64,000 bases of DNA. Origin: Paraburkholderia hospita. GTDB lineage: Bacteria > Pseudomonadota > Gammaproteobacteria > Burkholderiales > Burkholderiaceae. Of the stretch, positions 1 through 9,605 are shown piece after piece (positions within the stretch are counted from its first letter, which is position 1; each line of letters begins with the position of its first letter). The position numbers and the translations under genes were made by a program. The notes beneath the pieces were generated by a model. It made no database searches. It was not told the DNA's origin and was given only the letters and a program-made list of their open reading frames with translations. The stretch covers positions 124,001 through 188,000 of the forward strand of contig NZ_CP026109.1 of assembly GCF_002902965.1 (NCBI RefSeq). Direction: 5' to 3'.

Positions 1-10
1 TCGGATACGC

Positions 11-1249
11 TTAACCGTTTCGCCTGGCTCTAGGACGAATGAGCGTGCCAGATAGCCGTTGCTCCATGATATGTGCGACCCAACCTACGCTTCTGCCTAT
101 CGCCCAGAGAGCCGACGCGCTCCTATGTGGTAGACCAAGCGCTCGTGCGACAACGACCAACCCAAGCTCAAGAGAGGGCTTCAAACCGGTTTCCGTGTAC
201 ACCTCTTCCGCGAAGGAGCGAACATCAGACACGGCATCGTTTGGCGCGAGTTCGTTCGTCAGATCGAAAAGCCACCCGGCTCGCGGATCGCCCTGAGGAT
301 AGAGTTGGTGACCGAACCCGGGCAGTTTGCGTTGCGTATTCCTTCCCAACAGCAAGGCTTCGCGCAGGTTACCGAGACCCTGATCACCAAAGAACAGGCC
401 ATCCAGCCGGTCACACGCACCGCCTAACAGATGGCCCGAATGCGCGCCAATCGCAGCGATGAGACAGGCTTGCAAACCTGCACCCGTTGAAGCGACAACC
501 CTTGCCGCATACGTTGCCGGCGATAGTTCATGGTCAGCGCAACAGATAAACAGTGTGTTGAGTGCGGCCGTTGCGCGTACGCTTTGCTCCTTGCCAAGAG
601 CACGAAGCGCCAGGCTTGCGAGGGACTCGCCTTCACATCTCCGGACGAATTGTCCGCCGTCAACCAGCAGCCCCAGGCATCCCGCGTAGGCGGAAATGAT
701 ACGGCGTGCCAGCCGTGCCGTATTGCCGGAGCGCAGTTCTTCCGCTGCAGACTCCCCCAAGGCGAGCGAGGCCGCGGCCATGACGCGCAGGATAGGAATG
801 TGACCCTCGCCCCGCTGTAAGGCCGCGATTGCCGGTTCAACATTGGTCGGCGCCGGCTCGTCGGTCCAGATTACGGGCTCGTCGATCAGTACTCCCGTCC
901 AAAGCAGTTCTGCGACGTTTTCCAGATGCCCGGGATGCGCTGCGAGATCGCGAGCGTTGATGCCGCGGTACCGGGGGCCTTCCGGAGTAATTTCGGTTAT
1001 CGCACTTGGGATCAAAAAACTGCCGTTGATCAGCGGTTGAGCGGCGTCGACCGTCGCCGTCGGCCGCAACTCGCCCGTCGGCGTTTTCCTTGCCAACATT
1101 TTCTCGACGTCTTCGCGCGCGTACATCGACTTCCGCGAACCGGGGACCGAAGCTCTTCTAAGGATGCCTCGGCTGACATAGGCGTAAAGCGTCTGTTTTT
1201 TGATGCCGAGCAACTGCATTACGTCCGAGGCGCTGAGAAATGGCTCCAT
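11..1249 (-). CDS. Citrate synthase-like protein with N-terminal HTH (possible regulator)
   Basis: 412 aa. Residues 5-50 form an excisionase/MerR-type helix-turn-helix (SASDVMQLLGIKKQTLYAYV), followed by a citrate synthase-fold domain with the family landmarks ADHELSPATYAARVVAST (about 238-255) and PGFGHQLYP (about 310-317). Citrate synthases condense acetyl- or propionyl-CoA with oxaloacetate using His/His/Asp. Here the first His of the usual GPLHGG loop is Leu275 (the loop reads SGHLLGG) and the catalytic Asp of the usual N-[VI]-D is Glu361 (PSLE); only His314 remains. I infer poor catalysis and a possible ligand-sensing, DNA-binding role. It is divergent from the FAH hydrolase/gentisate dioxygenase genes, which it could control. 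A paralogue at 42709-43953 keeps all three residues. Family assignment is strong; the role is inference. Confidence 0.85.
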   Translation of the reverse strand: MEPFLSASDVMQLLGIKKQTLYAYVSRGILRRASVPGSRKSMYAREDVEKMLARKTPTGELRPTATVDAAQPLINGSFLIPSAITEITPEGPRYRGINARDLAAHPGHLENVAELLWTGVLIDEPVIWTDEPAPTNVEPAIAALQRGEGHIPILRVMAAASLALGESAAEELRSGNTARLARRIISAYAGCLGLLVDGGQFVRRCEGESLASLALRALGKEQSVRATAALNTLFICCADHELSPATYAARVVASTGAGLQACLIAAIGAHSGHLLGGACDRLDGLFFGDQGLGNLREALLLGRNTQRKLPGFGHQLYPQGDPRAGWLFDLTNELAPNDAVSDVRSFAEEVYTETGLKPSLELGLVVVARALGLPHRSASALWAIGRSVGWVAHIMEQRLSGTLIRPRARRNG

Positions 1250-1359
1250 AGCCGACCATGCGAGTCAATGTTGATCCAGTATAGCACGCGCAAGCCTCAA
1301 GAGATTGCCTGGGGCTAGCACGATCATGAAACTGAACCATACGCAGTTTGCGCATATAG

Positions 1360-1399
1360 TTGACAATCAATCTAGGGTATCCACTATTGATCAATCTAG
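1360..1399 (+). promoter_or_regulatory. Putative promoter with two direct repeats ATCAATCTAG
   Basis: The intergenic region between the HTH-citrate synthase and the FAH hydrolase holds a TTGACA at 1360-1365 and, 17 bp later, a weak -10 (ACTATT, 1383-1388). The ten-base word ATCAATCTAG occurs twice in the same orientation, at 1366-1375 and 1390-1399, inside the spacer and just past the -10. This placement fits a repressor site. No palindrome is obvious. The cognate regulator is unknown; the divergent HTH protein is a candidate. Confidence 0.45.
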
Positions 1400-1439
1400 T
1401 TGCGCGTGTAAATATCCCGTCAACAACGAGGGAGTGTCC

Positions 1440-2303
1440 ATGAAGATCTGCAGGTTTAATGAGGGGCGGCTGGGAGTGGTTAGGGATGGCCGGATTCTCG
1501 ACGTCTCAAGCGCGCTTGAGTTTCTTCCGCCGGCGAACTATCCGTTTCCGACAGAGGATCGGTTAATCGCAAATCTTCAGACGGTTTGCAGTGCAGTGCT
1601 TGATCTGGTGCCTGCTGCACCTGCGGTGTCGTTCGACAGCGTCAAATTCCTGCCGCCGGTTGCCAATCCGCCGAAGATCATCGGCGCACCGATCAATTAC
1701 CGAGCTCACATCGAGGAGAGCGTCAAGGACAAGGGCATCTCTTTTGATCGCACCGTGAGCACGATTCAGGATTGGGGGCTGTTCCTCAAATCGTCCACGT
1801 CGCTCATCGGTTTTGGCGAGGAAATCATCCTGCGTCGTCCAGACCGCCGCAACGATCACGAGTGTGAACTGGCGGTGATCATCGGCAGACGGTGCAACCG
1901 GGTCAGGCGTGAAGAAGCCTTACAGTACGTCGCTGGTTACACAATCGGTCTCGATATGACAGTCCGGGGACCGGAATTCCAGTGCTGGCGGAAGTCAGTC
2001 GATACGTATAGCGTTCTTGGCCCATGGCTCGTTACTGCTGACGAGATCGCGGATCCAGACAACCTCGATCTGACGCTTCACGTCAACGGCGAGATGCGCC
2101 AGAACGCTAACACAAGCCAGCTCGTCCTCGACGTTGCGGGGTTGATTGAAATGGCCTCGAGCATGTACACACTGGTTCCGGGTGATGTGATCATGACTGG
2201 AACGCCGGCAGGTGTTGGCCCCGTCGTCCCGGGCGATAGCATCACGGCAGCCGTATCGGGTATCGGAGAGGCGACCGTTAATGTTGCGAGGAAATATGGA
2301 TAA
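1440..2303 (+). CDS. Fumarylacetoacetate hydrolase-family protein (likely fumarylpyruvate hydrolase)
   Basis: 287 aa from the ATG at 1440, preceded by GAGGGAG. The open frame extends upstream to 1305, but the N-terminus MKICRFNEGRLGVV is typical of the family. The FAH core is visible: PPKIIGAPINYRAH (about 84-97), the metal-binding HECELAVIIG (about 139-148), and VMTGTPAGVGPV (about 258-269). The family cleaves C-C bonds in acylpyruvates. Because a gentisate dioxygenase-like gene overlaps its 3' end by 8 bases, the likely reaction is fumarylpyruvate (or maleylpyruvate) to fumarate (or maleate) plus pyruvate in the gentisate pathway. No maleylpyruvate isomerase is present in the window. Confidence 0.85.
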   Translation: MKICRFNEGRLGVVRDGRILDVSSALEFLPPANYPFPTEDRLIANLQTVCSAVLDLVPAAPAVSFDSVKFLPPVANPPKIIGAPINYRAHIEESVKDKGISFDRTVSTIQDWGLFLKSSTSLIGFGEEIILRRPDRRNDHECELAVIIGRRCNRVRREEALQYVAGYTIGLDMTVRGPEFQCWRKSVDTYSVLGPWLVTADEIADPDNLDLTLHVNGEMRQNANTSQLVLDVAGLIEMASSMYTLVPGDVIMTGTPAGVGPVVPGDSITAAVSGIGEATVNVARKYG

Positions 2304-3294
2304 GCAACTGCCGCTAGTAGATGCGCTTCGTCAGGCCGACTTGCAGCCGCTCTGGGACCGCTACATGACGCTCCTCACATCTGAGCCGTCACCCGTCGAC
2401 TGGCCGCTCAGTTGGTCCTGGGAAGGCCTGCAACCTCTCATTGAACGGGCCGTCGCCGAAGTGGGAATGGAAGACGCCGAGCGGCGGGTGCTGCTCCTCG
2501 CACACCCGGCATTTGCCCCCCATGCTTACACGACAACCAACCTGTCTGGTGCTCTGCAGGTGTTGCAACCCGGTGAGCACGCGCCTCCACATCGCCATAC
2601 AGTCTCGGCGTTGCGATATGTGATCGAAGGTGAGGGGGCTGTCACCTGCGTGAACGGCAAGCGCTGTGAAATGGCCGAAGGCGATCTCATCCTCACACCC
2701 TCGTGGTGCTGGCATGAGCACCGTAATGAAGGCGAGCATCGCGTGGTTTGGTTTGATGGCCTCGATATGCCGTTGGCGCATCATCTGCGGTCCGTATTCC
2801 TTGAGTTTGGGCAACCGGCCGAGATGCCGGAGACCGTTGATGATTCGATAGCAATCGCAGGCGCTTTCCCTGCAGGGAGCAACGACTTCGCGAATCAACC
2901 ATCACCGCGCTATCGCTACGCCGGCTCGGCCATTTCAACGGCGCTCGATGCAACGATTCCCGGATCTGATGGGTCCCGGCAGTTGCGTTACACAAATCCG
3001 GTCACCGGCGGGCCCGTGATGGCGACGCTGGACTGTTACGCCTTGCGCCTGCGGGCGAAAGCGGCAACCCGAGCATTCAGAAGCACGAGCGGTGCGATCG
3101 CCGTTGTCGCCAATGGTAGCGGAACGTCATGGATCGGAAATCGCACGGTAACCTGGCAGAAGAACGACGTGTTCAGCATCCCCCACTGGCATTGGGTCAG
3201 GCATTGTGCGGAGGATCGCGATACGCAGTTGTTCATTATGACCGACAAGGCGTTGCTGGAAGCGATGGGATATCTGCACACGGAATTCGAATAG
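2296..3294 (+). CDS. Gentisate 1,2-dioxygenase-like bicupin
   Basis: 332 aa. ATG at 2296 has GAGGA about five bases upstream and overlaps the end of the preceding gene by 8 bases, which implies translational coupling. There are two cupin halves. The first holds the iron-binding HRHTVSALRYVIEGEG (about 99-114) and a later histidine in PSWCWHEH (about 139-146). The C-terminal half ends in a second cupin with the region DVFSIPHWHWVRH (about 290-302). The length and the pattern fit the gentisate/salicylate/1-hydroxy-2-naphthoate ring-cleaving dioxygenases. The neighbouring FAH hydrolase and AAHS transporter favour gentisate to maleylpyruvate. Salicylate 1,2-dioxygenase is an alternative I cannot exclude. 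Confidence 0.85.
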   Translation: MDKQLPLVDALRQADLQPLWDRYMTLLTSEPSPVDWPLSWSWEGLQPLIERAVAEVGMEDAERRVLLLAHPAFAPHAYTTTNLSGALQVLQPGEHAPPHRHTVSALRYVIEGEGAVTCVNGKRCEMAEGDLILTPSWCWHEHRNEGEHRVVWFDGLDMPLAHHLRSVFLEFGQPAEMPETVDDSIAIAGAFPAGSNDFANQPSPRYRYAGSAISTALDATIPGSDGSRQLRYTNPVTGGPVMATLDCYALRLRAKAATRAFRSTSGAIAVVANGSGTSWIGNRTVTWQKNDVFSIPHWHWVRHCAEDRDTQLFIMTDKALLEAMGYLHTEFE

Positions 3295-3409
3295 TGATCG
3301 TCGGCGCGCAGTTCTTCAACGAGCCCATCAACAGCCGCGCGCCCAGTAGGTAGGCAAAGCATCTCGCTTCGGAAGAAAGGATTCATGGATCACATGCATC
3401 CGGGCTGAC

Positions 3410-3424
3410 ACTACATTTTGTAGT
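3410..3424. promoter_or_regulatory. Perfect inverted repeat ACTACA-TTT-TGTAGT
   Basis: A 15-base perfect inverted repeat with 6-base arms sits 31 bases before the start of the AAHS transporter, within the 160-base gap after the dioxygenase. The position suits an operator. It is too short, and lacks a T-run, to be a convincing terminator. The binding protein is unknown. Confidence 0.4.
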
Positions 3425-3454
3425 CCTATGTAAATTGATGATATGGAGGCAAGC

Positions 3455-4834
3455 ATGGAACCAGACACGACTCCCGATGTCCAGGGTTTTATCGACCAAT
3501 CCAGAATCGGACTCCGGCAGTTGCGTCTCATCGCACTTTGCATCGCTATCATGCTGGTCGAAGGTTACGACACGACGGTGATTGGATACATTGCACCTCT
3601 TCTGCGTCAGCAGTGGCATCTACAACCTCAGAACCTCGGCCCTCTGTTCGGCATGGGACTGTTTGGACTCGGCATCGGGTCGCTCGCGCTGGGGCCGATA
3701 GCGGACAAGATAGGACGTAAAACACTTCTGCTTCTGTCAGTGGGCCTGTTTGGTGTTGCCTCGCTTGCATCCGCCTTCGCTGAAAGCCTTCATGTTCTGA
3801 TCATTCTCCGGTTTATAACGGGTCTCGGGCTCGGCGGTGCAATGCCCAACGCCTATACCCTGGCCGCCGAATACAGTCCTGCGCGATCGCGTGCAAGTCT
3901 TGTCGCTCCCATCGGATGTGGCATGGCAGCCGGCGGCGCAATTGGCGGAGTCTTTGCGGGCAATGCGATGCAGGCGTATGGCTGGAGCATCATGCTCACC
4001 ATAGGCGGTGTGTTGCCCATTCTGCTTGTCCCGTTGTTGCTGATGTGGTTGCCGGAATCGGCACGGTTCCAGATAGCGCGAGGCGTTTCCGAAGACAAGG
4101 TGCGCAAGACGCTGCGTCAGATGTACCCCGACATTCAGTTTGACAAGGTGCGGCTTACCCATGTCAAAGTGCCTCGATCCGCTTTTCCCGTCAAATATCT
4201 GTTTCGTGGAGCATTGGCTCGTGACACTGTTCTACTATGGATGACAGGGTTCAGCACCCTGCTCATTGTCTACTTCCTCGGTAACTGGCTTCCCTTGCTC
4301 GTGCACGATTCCGGCGCTGCATTTGGCGCGGGAACACACATGATTGCTTTCTACCTTTTTGGAAGCACCGTGGGTGCGCTTGCTCTCGGAATGATGATGG
4401 ATCGCTATCGTCCGCAGATGGTGATCTGTCTGACCATGGTTGTAGCGTCTGCCTGCATGGCCTCCCTCGCCTCAGTTCTGCACACCAGTCTACTCGCATA
4501 CCCGGCCCTGTTCCTTATCGGCATGGGGACCGGAGGAACGATGACCGGCATCAATATTCTGGCGACGATGATCTATCCGACGCCCGCGCGAGCGACGGGG
4601 GTAAGCTGGGCGCTTGCGTTCGGCCGTGTCGGATCCATTCTTGGTGCCACAGTTGTCGGCGCTCTTCTTGCCGCGGGATGGTCCATCCCGAACCTGTTTG
4701 CCGGCGCTGCAGGCGTCCTTCTTCTGGCAGCACTCTGTGCAGCTTTCATGCGCAATACGGAAAAAACCGGACAGCGGTCCGACGCGGTCGCTTCGAACCA
4801 ACTGGCGACCGCTATTGCCGACCCGAAGCCGTAA
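3455..4834 (+). CDS. MFS aromatic acid:H+ symporter (AAHS family)
   Basis: About 459 aa. I prefer the ATG at 3455 because GGAGG precedes it at the right distance; an in-frame ATG lies at 3443. Twelve membrane segments are predicted by eye. The AAHS signature EGYDTTVIGYIAPLL lies in the first helix, and the MFS loop motif GPIADKIGRK is between helices 2 and 3. The family imports benzoate, 4-hydroxybenzoate, gentisate and similar acids with protons. Its place downstream of the gentisate-type genes suggests it imports their substrate across the inner membrane. Confidence 0.88.
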   Translation: MEPDTTPDVQGFIDQSRIGLRQLRLIALCIAIMLVEGYDTTVIGYIAPLLRQQWHLQPQNLGPLFGMGLFGLGIGSLALGPIADKIGRKTLLLLSVGLFGVASLASAFAESLHVLIILRFITGLGLGGAMPNAYTLAAEYSPARSRASLVAPIGCGMAAGGAIGGVFAGNAMQAYGWSIMLTIGGVLPILLVPLLLMWLPESARFQIARGVSEDKVRKTLRQMYPDIQFDKVRLTHVKVPRSAFPVKYLFRGALARDTVLLWMTGFSTLLIVYFLGNWLPLLVHDSGAAFGAGTHMIAFYLFGSTVGALALGMMMDRYRPQMVICLTMVVASACMASLASVLHTSLLAYPALFLIGMGTGGTMTGINILATMIYPTPARATGVSWALAFGRVGSILGATVVGALLAAGWSIPNLFAGAAGVLLLAALCAAFMRNTEKTGQRSDAVASNQLATAIADPKP

Positions 4835-4914
4835 AGGTGGTCGATCGAGACGAGAGAATTGTGTACAGAGACAGCGTTCGAAATGCAGATTTCTTTTTAC
4901 GAGGCAGGAAAACC

Positions 4915-5475
4915 GTGACGCCAGGCGAGTCCTCACCGCAAACCATCCGATACGGAACCGTGGCAATTTCCCTGCATTGGTTAATTGCCGTGTTGATAGT
5001 AGTGGCGTTCTATCTTGGATGGATCATGACAGATATTCCTGGTTTTACGCCGGTGAAGCTACGGTATTTTTCCTGGCACAAGTGGATCGGGGTCACGGTT
5101 TTCGCATTCTCTTTGTACCGCCTGTCGTGGCGAGTGGTCAATCCTCCGCCATCACTCCCAGAAACTGTGTCGGCATGGCAAAGGAGAGGTGCAAACGTTG
5201 TGCATGGGTTGTTGCATGTCCTTATGTTGGCTATTCCCTTGACCGGTTACTTTTATAGTTCCGCGTCTGGCATCCAGGTCGTCTATCTGGGGATCGTCCC
5301 GTTGCCCGTCATCGTGGGGCCGAACGAAGCACTGAAGGTTTTCTTGCGCATCTGCCACGTCAGCTTGAACTACGTGCTGCTTACGCTTGTTGTACTACAC
5401 GTTAGCGCGGCCATAAAGCATCACCTCGTTGACCACGACGGACTGCTTATGCGGATGCTTCCCTTTGTGAAATAG
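4915..5475 (+). CDS. Cytochrome b561-family membrane protein
   Basis: About 186 aa from a GTG at 4915 with GAGG/AGGA upstream; a GTG at 4861 in the same frame is an alternative. Four membrane helices are visible, with histidines at typical haem-b positions: ISLHWLIAVL, FSWHKWIGV, VHGLLHVLM and LVVLHVSAAIKHH. Such proteins shuttle electrons between quinone and periplasmic partners. It is followed by two YceI genes, a common pairing in proteobacteria, which supports a joint role in isoprenoid or quinone handling or stress protection. The physiological electron acceptor is not visible. Confidence 0.85.
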   Translation: MTPGESSPQTIRYGTVAISLHWLIAVLIVVAFYLGWIMTDIPGFTPVKLRYFSWHKWIGVTVFAFSLYRLSWRVVNPPPSLPETVSAWQRRGANVVHGLLHVLMLAIPLTGYFYSSASGIQVVYLGIVPLPVIVGPNEALKVFLRICHVSLNYVLLTLVVLHVSAAIKHHLVDHDGLLMRMLPFVK

Positions 5476-5542
5476 CCCAACGATATGCGTATTAATCACG
5501 AAATCATTCTGCTGTAAGCGGTGCTCTACCAGAGATCTGAAT

Positions 5543-6118
5543 ATGAACCTGAAACAGAAAAAAGTACTTTTTCAGTACTCGACGGTGGTGATCCCGTTAT
5601 TCGTCATTCACGCGAGCGCAGTGGACGCTGCGCAGGTTGATGCGGGCCGAAGCGCGATCGTGGTGGTTTCCTCCCAGATGGGCGTATCGATGACAGGGCG
5701 TTTCAGGGACTTTACGGGGGCCGTTGACTTCGATCCGGCGAAGCCAGCGGTTGGAAGCGCCACGTTGTCGATCAAGACGGCAAGTTACGACATGGGAAAT
5801 GACATATACGGTGAACAGATCCGCGACAGAAAATGGTTCGATACTGCACGCTTTCCTTTCGCGACTTTCGTGTCAAGTGCGATCACGCCAGAGCAGGACG
5901 GGCGCTACACCGTTGTCGGCAGACTGACAATAAAGGGGCAATCTCGAGCCGTGACCGCTCCGGTCACCATTACCCGCGAAGGAAGCTCGTTGGTATTCGA
6001 TGGGTCCCTACCCATTAGCCGGACGCAGTACGGGATCGGTGTCGACGAATGGAAGGACACGTCAATCGTTGCCGATAGCGTCGTGATCAGATTTCACATT
6101 GTATCTCGCCAACCATGA
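5543..6118 (+). CDS. YceI-family periplasmic protein 1
   Basis: 191 aa with an N-terminal signal peptide (hydrophobic stretch about 12-27, cleavage probably near VDAAQ). The YceI lipocalin-like barrel is seen in SQMGVSMTGRFRDFTGAVDFDP, the repeated KWFDTARFPFATFVSS, and GRLTIKGQSRAVTAPV. YceI proteins bind polyisoprenoid-type lipids in a beta-barrel. The gene lies 67 bases after cytochrome b561 and 33 bases before a second YceI gene. The two proteins are clearly diverged, so this is an old duplication. Confidence 0.9.
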   Translation: MNLKQKKVLFQYSTVVIPLFVIHASAVDAAQVDAGRSAIVVVSSQMGVSMTGRFRDFTGAVDFDPAKPAVGSATLSIKTASYDMGNDIYGEQIRDRKWFDTARFPFATFVSSAITPEQDGRYTVVGRLTIKGQSRAVTAPVTITREGSSLVFDGSLPISRTQYGIGVDEWKDTSIVADSVVIRFHIVSRQP

Positions 6119-6151
6119 TTTTCGCCCTCAACAGGAGCGAAAGGAAATCTT

Positions 6152-6730
6152 ATGAAAATCAGACGCATAACAGTCGCGGTCGCGACGACGCTATCCGTGG
6201 CATCGATGAACTCGAAAGCCGATGTTTATCAGCTTGACCCGGACCACACTTACCCGAGCTTCGAGGCGGATCATTTTTCCGGAACGTCGATATGGAGAGG
6301 GAAGTTCCGGAAAAGTTACGGCACAGTGAACTTGGACCGAGCCGCCAGGACTGGCTCAGTAGACGTAGTAATTGATGCTGCATCCATTGACACCGGCAAC
6401 GACAGACTTGACGGTATCCTCAGGTCGGACAGATTTCTTGACGTTGAAAAATTCCCGACGGCTATCTACAAAGGAACCCAGATTCGGTTTAGCGAAGCCA
6501 ACCCGGTGGAGGTTCTTGGCACATTAACGATGCACGGGATTACGAAGCCGGTGAATCTCGAACTCCAGTCGTTCAAGTGCATCGCCAATCCTCTCCTGAA
6601 GCGTGAAGTGTGTGGAACTGAGGCGACCGCAACATTCAATCGTGCCGATTTCGGAATTGATTTTGGTAAGAGCTATGGATTCTCTATGCAGATAACACTG
6701 CATATTCAGGCAGAAGGTATCAAACAGTAG
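6152..6730 (+). CDS. YceI-family periplasmic protein 2
   Basis: 192 aa, start preceded by AGGAGCGAAAGGAAA. It has a signal peptide (about 1-23, ending SKADVY), then the YceI barrel: [36 protein letters not shown] and [17 protein letters not shown]. It is probably cotranscribed with cytochrome b561 and the first YceI gene. The pair [13 protein letters not shown] (about 149-161) near the C-terminus may form a disulfide. The function is inferred from the family only. Confidence 0.9.
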   Translation: MKIRRITVAVATTLSVASMNSKADVYQLDPDHTYPSFEADHFSGTSIWRGKFRKSYGTVNLDRAARTGSVDVVIDAASIDTGNDRLDGILRSDRFLDVEKFPTAIYKGTQIRFSEANPVEVLGTLTMHGITKPVNLELQSFKCIANPLLKREVCGTEATATFNRADFGIDFGKSYGFSMQITLHIQAEGIKQ

Positions 6731-6866
6731 GACGCTCCACGTAGCGATACAGAGACAAGATGCCGCGAATACATCTGGCTACTGATATATCGTGGGAGCG
6801 TAGTTGAAAGAAATTTAAACCGACGACGGCTTATAAATAATGATTCGGATTACTTAGGATGAGACA

Positions 6867-7940
6867 ATGAAGGCTAAGTGGCTTGCTGCAACGATTTTCG
6901 CATCGACGGGGATCGCGTATGGGCAGAGCAGTGTTACGTTGTACGGTATCGTCGACAGTGGTGTCGAGTACTACAACAACTCGTCGACAAAAGGTTCGTT
7001 CGTTGGAATGCCCACGTTGACAGGGGAGGTGCCGTCGCGGTGGGGCTTGCGAGGCTCGGAAGATCTGGGAAGCGGATTCGAGGCCTTCTTCGTTCTGGAA
7101 AGTGGCTTTGCGTTAAGCAACGGAACACTAGGATACGGAGGGAGATTGTTCGGCCGACAAGCAAACGTGGGGTTAAGCACGCCGCTTGGTTCGGTGACCG
7201 TTGGCCGACAAATGAACATGTCAATGTATGCACTTTTCGATGCCGACGTGATCGGTCCATCGGTGCATAGCATGGCTTCGTTTGACACTTATCTGCCGAA
7301 TGCGAGAAGCGATAACGCCGTCGGTTATCTCGGGACCTTCGGAGGATTCAAACTGGGTGCCACCTACAGCTTCGGTCGCGATGCAGCGGGCCCGGTCGGC
7401 CCGTCTGCAACAAACTGTCCGGGGCAGGTGCCGGGCAATATCCTCGCGTGCCGACAATACACCATGCTTGCTGCATACACTGGTCCCCAGTTTGGCGCTG
7501 CTGCTTCCTACGACGTGATGCGTGGCGGCAATGGTGCGACAGCACCACTGTCCAGCCCCGGCGCTACGGACGCGCACGTCATTGTTGACGGATACGTTAG
7601 TTTTGGTTCGGGAAAGGTCGGGATGGGTTGGGTCCGGCGAAATACGTCGGCAGGCTCACATGCTCAGTCGGATCTTTTCTTTCTCGGAGGAAATTATTTT
7701 TTTACTCCGGCATTCTCAGCTGATGCGCAGGTGGTGAGGTACATCTTGCGCTCACATTCCGACTCCACGCTTATGGTCGGACGGCTGAATTACCTCCTTT
7801 CAAAGCAGACTACGCTTTATACGTCAGTCGGGTATGTGATCAATAGCGAGTTCGGTAACGCTCCCGTGGCTGCGGGTGGAACGGTCGCGACCGGGAAGAA
7901 CCAGTTTGGTGTGATGCTAGGCGTTCAACACAAATTCTAG
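6867..7940 (+). CDS. Outer-membrane porin (OmpC-like, Burkholderia type)
   Basis: 357 aa with a signal peptide ending YGQSS, then the opening strand SSVTLYGIVDSGVEYYNN that marks this porin family. Further landmarks are SRWGLRGSEDLGSGFEAFFVLESGF, RLFGRQANVGLSTPLGSVTVGRQ (the constriction loop region) and the C-terminal strand ending in HKF, with a terminal Phe for BAM recognition. It is a trimeric 16-strand channel for small anions or organic acids. It stands alone, 57 bases before a chemoreceptor gene. Confidence 0.93.
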   Translation: MKAKWLAATIFASTGIAYGQSSVTLYGIVDSGVEYYNNSSTKGSFVGMPTLTGEVPSRWGLRGSEDLGSGFEAFFVLESGFALSNGTLGYGGRLFGRQANVGLSTPLGSVTVGRQMNMSMYALFDADVIGPSVHSMASFDTYLPNARSDNAVGYLGTFGGFKLGATYSFGRDAAGPVGPSATNCPGQVPGNILACRQYTMLAAYTGPQFGAAASYDVMRGGNGATAPLSSPGATDAHVIVDGYVSFGSGKVGMGWVRRNTSAGSHAQSDLFFLGGNYFFTPAFSADAQVVRYILRSHSDSTLMVGRLNYLLSKQTTLYTSVGYVINSEFGNAPVAAGGTVATGKNQFGVMLGVQHKF

Positions 7941-8006
7941 ATCAACTGGTTTCCGACGTAGTGGAGGAAGACTGGAGTCTCCGGATTCCAGACTGAGTTG
8001 GCGTAC

Positions 8007-9605
8007 ATGAAATCTGAATTGACGTCCAACATGGGAAGGAGAATGCGAAATCTGCGGCTTAAAACTAGGTTACGGCTCCTGGCAGGCCTGATCTTGTCGG
8101 GCGTAATCGTCATCGGCTTGTGGGGAGCCTGGCAAACGCGAGAGACGATGATCGAAGGCCGCAGATCGGAGTTGCGGGACATCGTCAACATCGTTTATGC
8201 GGTGGTTGATCACTATCACCTGCTATGCGTCAGTGGCGCCATGACGGAGGCTGATGCCAAACGGGCTGCCCTCAACGATCTCCGGGCGATGCGCTATGGT
8301 GGCCTCGGCGGCTACGTGGTAGTTCTGGATATGAGTGGGAATGTGCTAATGCATCCCATGCATCCAGACCTTGAGGGCAGGAACGCTAGCGGACTTACCG
8401 ATTCCAGCGGCCACCACGTGATCGTCGACATGATCAACCTCGCGGCGAAGGACGGCGAAGGCTTCCTGTCAGCCGGTTTCATGAAGCCGGAGACGAGAGA
8501 AATAGCGCCGAAGCTCAACAACGTGCGCCTGTACAAAGCCTGGGAATGGGTCGTGACTACAGGCGTCTTTGTGGACGATATCGAGCAGGCGTTCACTATC
8601 GCGCTGGTTCGGTTGGTCGGCGTAGCCCTTGTCGTTTGTATGCTTTCCTTGCTTGTGATAGGCACGATTGTTCGCAGTATTTCTTACCAGCTAGGAGGAG
8701 AACCTGCGTACGCCGCAGCGGTGGTGACTCGTATTGCCGGCGGTGATCTGGGCATGGTTGTCGAGACCCGCCCCGGCGACGAGATGAGCCTGCTGGCATC
8801 GATGCGTCGTATGCAGCAGCGCCTCGTTGAAGCAGTCGAAAAGATCCGGCTCGGTGCCGCATTGATTTCGTCGGCGTCCAATGAAATCGCGGATGGAAAC
8901 GCCGGTCTGTCGTACCGCATTGGCCAGCAGGCGGCGTCTCTCGCCGAGACTGCGGACAGGATCAATCAGTTGACCGTTGCAGTCAGACAAAACGCAGATA
9001 ACGCCACTCACGCCAACCAGTTTGTCTGCAACGCGTCTGAAATGGCTGCGCGCGGCGAAGCAGTGGTGGGAGAGGTTGTCGGTACGATGCAAGGAATATC
9101 GCAATCTTCTCGCAGCATTGTCAACATTATCGATGTTATAGAGGGCATCGCCGCTCAGACAAATATTCTTGCACTCAACGCGGCCGTCGAAGCTGCTCGC
9201 GCTGGCGAGGCGGGACGGGGCTTCGCAGTCGTGGCAAGTGAAGTACGAAACCTGGCACAGAGGTGCGAGTCAGCTGCGAAAGAGATCAAGTCGCTGATTG
9301 AGGCGTCGGTTGAGCAGATTGAAGCTGGCTCCGTTTCGGTAGGGCGAGCGGGCGGCACGATACACGAGGTGATGCAGGTCGTCGTTGGCCTCAATGGGAT
9401 CGTCAAGGAAATCAGTGTGGCCTCAGCGGGACAGAGTGTCGACATTGAAGAAGTGAATGCTGCAGTTACGTGCATGGACGCGACGACGAGAAAGAACGCT
9501 GTTCTCGTCGAGCAGGCAAGTGCTGCGGCATCGTTGTTAAAGGATCAGGCGGAACAGCTGGAGGTGGCGATCGCGGTGTTTCGCTTGCCGAAGTCTTCGT
9601 CATGA
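8007..9605 (+). CDS. Methyl-accepting chemotaxis protein with single-Cache sensor
   Basis: About 530 aa. The start is uncertain: ATGs at 8007, 8031 and 8043 precede the first membrane helix [19 protein letters not shown]. The periplasmic part looks like an sCache_2 domain ([29 protein letters not shown], then [18 protein letters not shown]). It is followed by a second membrane helix, a HAMP segment (about 230-275) and the signalling hairpin with the conserved tip [20 protein letters not shown]. sCache_2 receptors often sense small organic acids. Its neighbour is a porin, consistent with a substrate-sensing role. It is the only intact full-length receptor of the five chemoreceptor-like genes here. 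Confidence 0.92.
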   Translation: MKSELTSNMGRRMRNLRLKTRLRLLAGLILSGVIVIGLWGAWQTRETMIEGRRSELRDIVNIVYAVVDHYHLLCVSGAMTEADAKRAALNDLRAMRYGGLGGYVVVLDMSGNVLMHPMHPDLEGRNASGLTDSSGHHVIVDMINLAAKDGEGFLSAGFMKPETREIAPKLNNVRLYKAWEWVVTTGVFVDDIEQAFTIALVRLVGVALVVCMLSLLVIGTIVRSISYQLGGEPAYAAAVVTRIAGGDLGMVVETRPGDEMSLLASMRRMQQRLVEAVEKIRLGAALISSASNEIADGNAGLSYRIGQQAASLAETADRINQLTVAVRQNADNATHANQFVCNASEMAARGEAVVGEVVGTMQGISQSSRSIVNIIDVIEGIAAQTNILALNAAVEAARAGEAGRGFAVVASEVRNLAQRCESAAKEIKSLIEASVEQIEAGSVSVGRAGGTIHEVMQVVVGLNGIVKEISVASAGQSVDIEEVNAAVTCMDATTRKNAVLVEQASAAASLLKDQAEQLEVAIAVFRLPKSSS

